DNA of 64,000 nucleotides, taken from contig CM060187.1 of the NCBI GenBank assembly GCA_030549335.1, forward strand, positions 3,410,001 through 3,474,000. Direction: 5' to 3'. The notes beneath the pieces were generated by a model. That model was not told the origin of the DNA and searched no databases. It saw only the letters and a program-made list of their open reading frames with translations. Positions 56,200 to 64,000 of the stretch are shown one piece after another (within the stretch, counting starts at the first letter, position 1; every line of letters begins with the position of its first letter). The translations under genes and the position numbers were made by a program. This stretch comes from Pontederia crassipes (lineage: Eukaryota; Streptophyta; Magnoliopsida; Commelinales; Pontederiaceae).

Positions 56200-57170
56200 C
56201 ATGCCTTCAACATTTTACTCATAGAAATACAATCATATCACATCTGAAGATGTTACATAATAATTTGGATCAAAATAGTGGGCCATTAAATGCTTTGAAA
56301 ACCAATAGCATATGCAAAGGGCGACATCTATGCATGTTTAGTTTGTCCCAAAAGCTGAATGCCTTTATTACCTGTAATGAGCAATAAGATGATTAAGAAA
56401 TATAATAGAATGCAAATCCAATGTCTAGTGAGATGAAACCCTGTCCTTTAGGACCGAGATATAGATGACCATATAGTCATGCAGTCAAATTTCTTCCTAT
56501 GACCAGAAGACCTACATAAAAAAACAAGATGCATCCTGTCTTTTTTTTTTTTACTGAACCATTCCAATTACTTAATGTTTCCATGACTGCAAGAAAAGTA
56601 TCTGATTTCTCACATTTTTCTCTAGATTGTCCATTAGTTTGGGATAGTAATATACATGAGCAAATTGTGACACTTAGTGTTTCTTGTCAGTGACTCTAAG
56701 GTTGATACATTTGACTAGTCTCAAACTGATAATATGTGTACTTTTTCTCAGCATGTTGTTGTCATGCAAACTTAGGATGCCCGATGGCACATTTTCAAAA
56801 ACACAAAACATTTCAATTAGAAAGACATGTTGGGTGTGAATATGTTTCTGTATTAACAAATGCTTGCCGAAAGAACATGAGATAATGCCAAACCAGACAT
56901 CTGAAAAAACATGATAATATCCTGCTATCAGTTTTCCACTAGAATTTACCTCATACAATGAAATGACAAGATTGCTCATAATACTGTCATAAGATTGTGC
57001 TGAAAAAATTACCCAACAAAAATTACACATGTCTAATGAATCACTAGCCGTGGCAGTGCAGCAGAGGTGGGTGCAGTGGTGTAGCGGTAGGCGGCGGTGG
57101 CAGCAATAGAACAAGACGATGGCAGCAGCAGAAGGCAGTGGCGATGGTGAAACAACAGTTAGCAGCGGCG
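56200..57170. other. Unclassified DNA after the VPS15 fragment
   Basis: No further VPS15 exon is certain. 57040-57168 is GC-rich with GGC/CAG repeats, mirroring in style the GC-rich block at 55140-55660, and is followed by a (TA)n tract (57174-57208). Confidence 0.4.
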
Positions 57171-57171
57171 G

Positions 57172-57209
<38 letters not shown>

Positions 57210-57216
<7 letters not shown>

Positions 57217-57897
57217 AGGATTTAAGTAATATGCAATCAAAACTTTATTTTTACATAAAAATATGAACTTTAATTTTTTTCTCAATCTAATTTAAACTTT
57301 CATTTTTGCTTAAAAAGTTATGAACTTGTAAATTAGTTATAAATAAAGTTTATTATTATATTTTTATTAAAAAATATTAATTAAGGTGTCACCATATAGA
57401 AAAGTTGTAAGAAATAAATGGGAAAAAATAAAGATATTTTTTACAACTTCAATAATAAATTACTTTAAACCTTAACTTATTTTATAATAATTAATTAGAT
57501 AAAATAAGATAATTGAATATTAATTAAATGATTTTATCACATATAATTGAATATTAAGTCATCAACTTATTATTTTTACTTCTTTACATATAATTATAAA
57601 ATTATTCTAAATTTATATAGACTAAACATTGATTTAATGTTTAACCTTTTATAACGTTAAAGTTGAAAAAAATGATAAAATACTAATTTTAATCATTTTT
57701 AAAGTTCAAGAATTTGTGATATGTCATCCACTTATTCATGTGATGATTTTGAAATTAATATTTTAAAATAGAAATGTAATAATATGCTATATTTTAAACC
57801 AATTAAAAGTTCATGAATTTTTATGAAAAATAAAAAAATAAACTACATTTGAGAATAAAATAAATGCGCATGTGGTGCGTGTGCAATCTTTTTTTTC
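57210..57897. other. AT-rich intergenic
   Basis: No gene or element is recognisable. The first bases after the TA tract (aggatttaagtaatatgcaa) resemble those after the tract at 54467. Confidence 0.45.
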
Positions 57898-58435
57898 CTA
57901 AGGTTGTGTTTGGAAATGGAATTGTAGTTTCTGTTACGGAATCATAGTTCCTCCTAATTTTTTGATAAATAGTTAAATTGATAGATTATGTCGAGGTGTA
58001 TTTGGATGGAATGAAACGTAATGATGAAGAATAGAAAAAAAAATAAATGTGATAGATTAACCTTTGGTGAATTTTGAATTAAGAATAGTTATTATAAATA
58101 TAAAGTATAATTTTATTATTAATAAAAATAAAAGTATAAATTAAAAAATTTAATAAAAAGAATAAGTAATAATAATATTATATTATATTAAATATTTATC
58201 ATAAATATTTTATATTTAATAAATAAATTATTTTATATAAGAAAGGGAAAAAATTAAAAAGAAAAAGTGAACATAAAAAAATGGAGCCACCATCTATTCC
58301 AGGTGGTATTAAAATCACGTGATCATAATTTCACTTCAAAAAAGATGGTCTGGTTCCACTTTGAAAACCAAACCATCTTGAGATGTGTGGATTATCTTGA
58401 GATGTGTGGACAAGAATCAGCACATACATTCACCT
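57898..58435. mobile_element. Foldback-family element, diverged copy A
   Basis: It begins ggttgtgtttggaaatgg and ends near aaaaccaaaccatcttg. Its left part (57898-58150) is similar in direct orientation to 59345-59590, and its right part resembles 59740-59900 (atggagccacc / ttggagcacc, cacgtga). Non-coding. Confidence 0.6.
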
Positions 58436-58455
58436 AATTCCTCAATCAAACATGC

Positions 58456-59346
58456 TCCGTTTGGTTGCGGAACCGGGCGGAAACCGCGACCTTATTCTGC
58501 CCGGTTCCGCCAAACACCGCTCCGGAATCCGATTCCAGAGCGGGAACAAGATTGATGGAATCGGGGTCACGTGACCCCGATTTCATCGTTCCGGTTTGGT
58601 GGAATCGGAGGGATGCCTTTTTTTTTTGACTTTTGACCATATGTGACCTTTTTCTTTTTTTTTTCAAAATTCATTTTCTTTTTCTTTTCTCTCACACTAT
58701 TTCTTCACTAAAATAAATTATTTAATAAATATAAAATTATTTTAATGTGGTTAATATAACATTATTTATTACATATTTTTTCATTAAAAATTTTAATATT
58801 TCATTAAATATAATTAATTAAAAATAATTTTTTATATTTAAATAATATAATTTATATTAAAAATTAATTAATTTAAAAATGATTTTTTATATTTAAATAA
58901 TATAATTTATATTAAAAATTTTCCCATAAAATTTTTATTAAAAATTATATTATTTAAATATAAAATATCATTTATTAATTAATTATATTTAATGAAATAT
59001 TAAAATTTTTAATGAAAAAATATGTAATAAATAATATTATATTAACCACTTATTAAAATAATTTTATATTTATTAAATAATTTATTTTAGTGAAGATATA
59101 GTGTGAGATAAAAGAAAAAGAAAAAAGAAAATGAATTTTTTTAAAAAGGAAAAGGTCACGTCATGGTCAAAAGTAAAAAAAAAAGAAAAAAATGGCAGCC
59201 TCCAGTTCCCGGAGTGGTGGAATCGGGGTCATGTGACCCCGATTCCATCAATCTTGTTCCTGCTCCAAATCGGATTTTGGGGCGATGTTTGGCGGAACCG
59301 GGCGGAATAAGGCCGTGGTTCCCGCCTGGTTCCGCAACCAAACGGG
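58456..59346. mobile_element. ~0.9-kb palindromic foldback element (copy B)
   Basis: The left end ccgtttggttgcggaaccgg and the right end ggttccgcaaccaaacgg are inverted copies. The complementarity continues through the whole element: the ggaatcggggtcacgtgacc block near 58560 mirrors 59218, and the AT-rich interior mirrors about a centre near 58920. The left arm has an extra ~60-bp internal duplication (58810-58915). No protein is encoded. This is a long-stem MITE or foldback element. Target-site duplication was not resolved. Confidence 0.85.
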
Positions 59347-60010
59347 GCCTAAGGTGTCATTTGGAAATAGAACTGCAGTTTTTCCTAAGTTTCTGGTACA
59401 TAGTTGATTTGACAAATTAGTTTCGGATTGTGTTTGATTGAAGTGAAATTGGTGATGAAGAATAAGGTGGTTGATGTGATAGAAAAAAGTAGATGTGATG
59501 GATGAATTTTTAGTAGAGTTTGAATTAATAATGATTATTATAATTGTGAAGTATAATTTTATTATTAATTAAAATAAAATTATAAAATATTTTTTTTACG
59601 TAAAAGTTTTGTTATTTAATATAAAAAATTATTTTTAAAGTAAATTATATTTAATGGAATATTAATATTTTTTAATGAAATAATAAGTAATAAATAATAT
59701 TATATTAATCTCTTATTAAAATTATTTTATATTTATTAAATAATTTATTTTATAAAATATATGGTGTGATAGAAAAGAAAAAGAAAAAAAGAAAAAGAAT
59801 TTTGAAAAAAAACCATCACGTCGAAGTCAAATGAAAAAAAAAATTGGAGCACCTTCCGGTTCCACCGGGAGGGTGGAACCGGGGCCACGTGACTCTGGTT
59901 CCACCATAGTTGTTCTCGTCCCGGAACCTAATTCTGAAATGGTGTTTGGCAGAACTGTGCGAAACAAGGACGCGGTTCCCGTCCGGTTCCGCAAACAAAC
60001 ACGTTCCAAA
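59347..60010. mobile_element. Foldback-family element, diverged copy C
   Basis: It starts ggtgtcatttggaaatagaac and ends ggttccgcaaacaaacacg. The right half is a diverged copy of the right arm of copy B, including ttattaaataatttatttta and ggaaccggggccacgtgac. Non-coding. Confidence 0.7.
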
Positions 60011-61440
60011 GGTATTTTGTTGTGTTTATTTAGGCTAACACCAAACAAAAACTAATAAAGAACATAAGTTTATATTAATAAAAATCATTCTATGTAAAAA
60101 AATAAATATGTAATTGTGTTTAAATTTTTTCTTAAAAGATATTGGTTTCATCTTTAATAAATTTATACCATGTATTTACATTATTTATTAAAAAGTAAAA
60201 TGCAGATATAAGACGCTTGAGAATAAAAATTATTAATTTTCCGAAATATTTTTAATTAAAAAACATAGTTCTCTGTTTTACTCTACATGATATTTAATAC
60301 AATAAATCAATCAATCAATTATAAGGAATCACATTTTTATAGATTTAAAAAATTATGATGGATTACGTTGAAATTACGCTACAAACGAGTTTTCGCAGAG
60401 TTGTATTTAAAATTCACATAATTTAAATCAATAAATTTATTCACACATTAAAATATTAACTAATTAATTAAAATCAATGGAAATAATAAACAAGAAAATC
60501 ATATCAACCAAAAGACTTTTATTATTTTACGAGAATGTCTCTTTAAAGAAAACGATAACAAAAAACAATGTGAAATAAAATAAAAATTTATTATTAATAA
60601 GATAATAAACAAACTATTATGATATGGCATTAACGTTTCCAATTTTTTGGAGAAGAAAAGAATCCAACGAGAAATAAAAAGTTAAAACAAATTTTGAGGA
60701 ATGCATTTAGAAAAAATAAAGCTAGTAGATGAAAAGTAATAGAATAGAAGAATGTTTAATTTTTTTTTTAAAAGAACGTCAGTACTTTTTTTATGCGTGG
60801 CACTAAAAGTTTTGATTAAAGTAAATAAATGATTGAACAAAACTACTGACAGAAATGTAATTGAAAAATTCTCAATTCATATATATTTTTTTATTATTTT
60901 CTTCATTACGTCCATGCTTTTCAAGTTGTAACACTCATTTTACAACAGTTTTACCCTTTAACTGTTATAATTATTTATTATGATATATGAAATATTTTTT
61001 ATCATTATAAGTCAAGGTGGTCTAATAAAAATTAAATCCACTATCATTTAACTAATTTATATCTTCTCATGCTTAATTGTGATGAGTGAAACGTTTTACA
61101 AAAGAAATTACATAAAATTCGAACCGCATGAAACAATAAAAACTCTTATCAATATCCAATCTCCGGCACTCTCTTGATATCAATTATTATTTAATATAAA
61201 ACCAAAATGATCATAACCACTTAGAAAATTTTGATGTCAGACTTTTAGAGTATTTTACTCCTATATTTAATGATATTGAATCCGTTTTCACACTAGTTTT
61301 TTACTTTAGGTGTCATTTAAATGAAATGTAAATGTAATCTAGAATTAGGATTTGTTGTGACATGCGAACTAACTAAAAAAACATAAACAATTACAAAATA
61401 GTTAAAAACATTTCAGCCATTGGATCAAATCTAAAAAGCT
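60011..61440. other. AT-rich intergenic, no gene
   Basis: Nothing recognisable on either strand. Confidence 0.55.
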
Positions 61441-62663
61441 AAAAAACATGTCAGCCCTTGGATGAAATCTACAAACAATTCCAAAATCACTTAGCTGCTT
61501 CCATTGCAGCATTTCCAAAAAAGTTGTGCCCTACTTCCTCTTTGTGCCCTACTTCCTCATCTTCGGCAACGAATCTTCCTCATCTCCGACAGCGACGACA
61601 GCGAGCAACCACGGGAGCAAGTCTCTCTTCTCTGGTATGCTTCTTTTTCATTCTAGAAATTCAATCCACATGCTCCTCTCATCATAGTAGCCATCCGTCG
61701 TTGGCACAGATCACTGCCTTCTCTCTTGGTGCCTCAACGACCTGTGCATCTTTTATCTTGCAGGAGCCGAAAAGCACCACTTCGAAGCTGCCTTCCCTAT
61801 TGACTAAGGACAATCGGGTTAGTGTGAGCATTTTTTACTCTGATAGAGAGTGGCTTCCCAATTTTGCTCTGCATTTTTTACTTTCTTGTTTTGCTTTTTC
61901 CTATTAAGTTCTCCACTCTCTCTACTATGATCCGAAGGACTGGTACACTTGCTTTATTGTCTCCAAGAAAGATGACTAGTAGAGTGGTTTGGTTTGGGCT
62001 TTGCCTTTCTTCCTTTTTTCTCTTTTATCTTAAAGAGGTTATGTAGTTATCTGCCAAAGATAATAAATTATTTGTTTATGTAATTTCAACTATTAGGGTT
62101 TGCATTTTCTTGAAGTTCTCAAATATCATAAATTTAGTCTCTGGAAATAAAATTTAGTCTTTGTAAAATTTATTCTTTATCTTTTTGGAAAAGTTTTGAT
62201 CCCTATTTTAATTAAGGGTTTTGTGCTTACCCTTCAAATCTAACCCCCTCTAGTGACCACAGTGTTGATCCACTCCCTGCTTTTGTGGACAACTTTGGTG
62301 AGTCTCTCTCTGCCCTTTCACTTGTGCTCCTCCTCTCTTTCTTCTTTATCTTGTTGCTTATACTTTTCGATGCTGCCACTGCACATCCCTTCTCCATTGC
62401 TATCTGCGACGTTGCTTTCATCATTGCTGGTAGCATTGGCTTTTTCGTCAGAGCATGGACCTCCTTGTGATTTAGTTGTTGTTCATCTCTTCTTTGCCTT
62501 GTTTTGGCTGCTCAAATCAAGGGGTTGTGCAAAGGTTTGTGGATCAGCCAAGTTGAGGAGAGTGAAGCATTTTGTTTATCCTTTTCTCCATTGTGTGAGT
62601 GATTATTATTTGACTATCATGTGGCAACTACTGAAAAGGCCACATGCAATTTTTCGTTTGCAT
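61441..62663. other. CT-rich transcribed-looking stretch, no known protein
   Basis: Short + frames exist (149 codons at 61458, 148 at 62253), but they are Ser/Leu-rich and lack domains. It may be the 5' part of the CACTA element whose transposase begins at 63007. That is inference from position only. Confidence 0.35.
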
Positions 62664-62874
62664 TTTATTATTTTGATTAACTCCGCCTATATTTTATAGC
62701 CGGTCCCAAGCCCGGATAAAGGAGGAGGGTTGTGTTAGGCCCGACAGCCATCGTAAAATCATGTCGAATCTTATGAACATGGATCAACGAATATATGACG
62801 TCGTATGATCCATGTAGCCGACCCCACCTAGTGGGATAAGGCTTTGTTGTTGTTGTTGTTTATTATTTTGATTA
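62664..62874 (+). mobile_element. SINE-like insertion with RTE 3' tail
   Basis: A 179-bp insertion (62680-62858) is bounded by a perfect 16-bp duplication, tttattattttgatta, at 62664-62679 and 62859-62874. Its last ~55 bases, from gtcgtatgatccatgtagcc to the TTG-repeat tail, are the same as the 3' end of the full-length RTE LINE. The 5' ~120 bases (ggtcccaagcccggataaag onward) are unlike the LINE 5' end. It has no ORF and must use LINE enzymes. It could be an Au-type SINE or an internally deleted RTE; clear A and B boxes were not seen. Confidence 0.88.
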
Positions 62875-63006
62875 TGATTAATTTATAATATATAAATTAG
62901 TTTGCATTTTATTAAGTGTAGAATTCACTTCCATGTTAAATCCCCCTAGAAACTTAATTTAATTTTTTGTTTGGTATGTTTAATCTATCATATTGTATTA
63001 GGTAAG

Positions 63007-64000
63007 CACATATGGATAAAAGTTGGATGACACTTCACGTCCACTCTAATGAGTACATGTGTGGTGTGGAGAATTTTACTACATATTTGATCCGCAAGTG
63101 TGGAATGATCATAGATTTAAGATGTCCATGTAGGAAGTGCTTGAATTCTGAATTATAAAGGCACACTGCTTGTAGAAGGTAAAGACATGTCATACAAGTG
63201 TTAGATCTATCATGGAGAAGAGCCAACCATCAAATGGCCTCTAATGTATGAAAGTAACCAATTATATAGAGAATGGGAAAGCAGGCCTAACATTGAGGAT
63301 GATGACATGACTAAGGGTCATGACGTGGATGAACTTAATGAGATACTCGAAGATGTGGATGCTTTTGTTGACAACCAAGCTGAAAACACATGTGATGAAG
63401 GCATAACCTAGATGTCATGCACATTAAGAAAAACATATGTGAAAATCTTATTGGTACCATCCTCCGCATTGAAGGCAAGATAAAGGATACTTTAAAGGCA
63501 CGACTTGATTTGGAGGAACTTGGAATTAGAAAAGAATTGTATTTGGTGAAACATTCTAATGGCAAGTACATCATGTCATGTGCTAGTTATGGATTGAGTT
63601 CAAGTTAATGAAAGGCATTTCGTCAATTCCTAAAGGGTGTTTGCTTACCCGATGGTTACTCATCCCATATAGGAAAATGTGTAAATGATGTTAACACTAG
63701 TGTATCTAGTATGAAAAGTCACAATTGCCATATCATTCTTTAAAAATTATTGCCGTTGGGCATTCATGGCTTGCTACCTAAAGACATTTCCTCAATTATA
63801 ATTGAGTTAGGATTTTTTTTGAATGATTGTGTGGACGTATTTTAAATATCGAAGATATGCAAAAGATGCAAAAGGATATAGTCATCATTTTATGTAAGAT
63901 AGAGTTAATTTTTTCTCCAGCATTCTTTGTAGTGATGGTACATCTAGCCATACATTTGCCTCATGAGACATTGATGGCTAGCCCTATTGCATATTGTTAG
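63007..64000 (+). pseudogene. CACTA TNP2-type transposase, decayed, runs off window
   Basis: The start, MDKSWMTLHVHSNEY, followed by RCPCRKCLNSEL, is the transposase-associated zinc-binding N-terminal domain (Transpos_assoc type). After a stop at about 63157 the match resumes with YHGEEPTIKWP (63210) and an acidic linker to about 63410. It then jumps to MHIKKNICENLIGT and LDLEELGIRKELYL (63417-63555), from the end of the TNP2 domain. DUF4218-like pieces follow (LLPLGIHGLLPKDISS, PAFFVVMVHLAIHLPHE). Most of the TNP2 catalytic core is therefore deleted, and several stops and frame changes are present. Confidence 0.85.

Noticed and set aside
61458..62699. Frames of 149 and 148 codons as genes
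   Set aside because: Ser/Leu-rich, no domain, no conserved start context; the second runs into the SINE-like insertion.

Overview
The window is nuclear DNA of a flowering plant. It holds intron-rich genes for universal plant proteins, set in AT-rich intergenic DNA full of plant transposable elements (CACTA, Mutator/FAR1, Ty1-copia, other LTR elements, RTE LINEs). The GC-rich first exons of the P450 reductase and of the PMI1-like gene suggest a monocot; that is an inference. No bacterial, organellar, tRNA or rRNA feature and no CRISPR array was seen.

Layout. 1-3851: 3' part of a CACTA transposon with a strong hairpin. 6928-8520: spliceosomal SmF gene on +. 10176-15958: NADPH-cytochrome P450 reductase on -, 18 exons, 704 codons, with a 5'-truncated RTE LINE in intron 9. 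16490-17696: CACTA-like end. 19451-23780: LTR retrotransposon without pol, inserted into a GC-rich promoter-like stretch. 25556-26665: GC-rich repeat-like block. 27797-32208: decayed Ty1-copia element on -. 34370-39130: repeats only. 40464-48427: MSD1/SSX2IP-like (ADIP domain) gene on +, 15 exons, whose last intron contains an intact full-length RTE LINE on the opposite strand. 49064-50234: two-exon gene on - that matches the C-terminal part of PMI1-family proteins. 51031-54426: Mutator-like element with about 0.3 kb terminal inverted repeats and a decayed FAR1-type transposase. 55990-56190: frameshifted exon fragment of VPS15. 57898-60010: cluster of three related foldback elements. 62680-62858: SINE-like insertion carrying the RTE tail. 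63007-64000: decayed CACTA TNP2-type transposase running off the window.

How it fits together. The four cellular genes have unrelated housekeeping roles: snRNP assembly, electron supply to ER P450s, microtubule-nucleation-site anchoring, and organelle movement or membrane trafficking. They form two tail-to-tail pairs, SmF with CPR and MSD1-like with PMI1-like. The most coherent mobile story is the RTE family: one autonomous-looking copy, one 5'-truncated copy and one short passenger. All three share the same 3' end and TTG-repeat tail, and each has perfect 15-16 bp target-site duplications. I did not find a convincing new multi-gene system. The best leads are the 78-bp duplication inside the LINE ORF, the two-codon last exon beyond the LINE-bearing intron, the stand-alone PMI1 C-terminal gene, the VPS15 fragment and the 0.9-kb palindrome.
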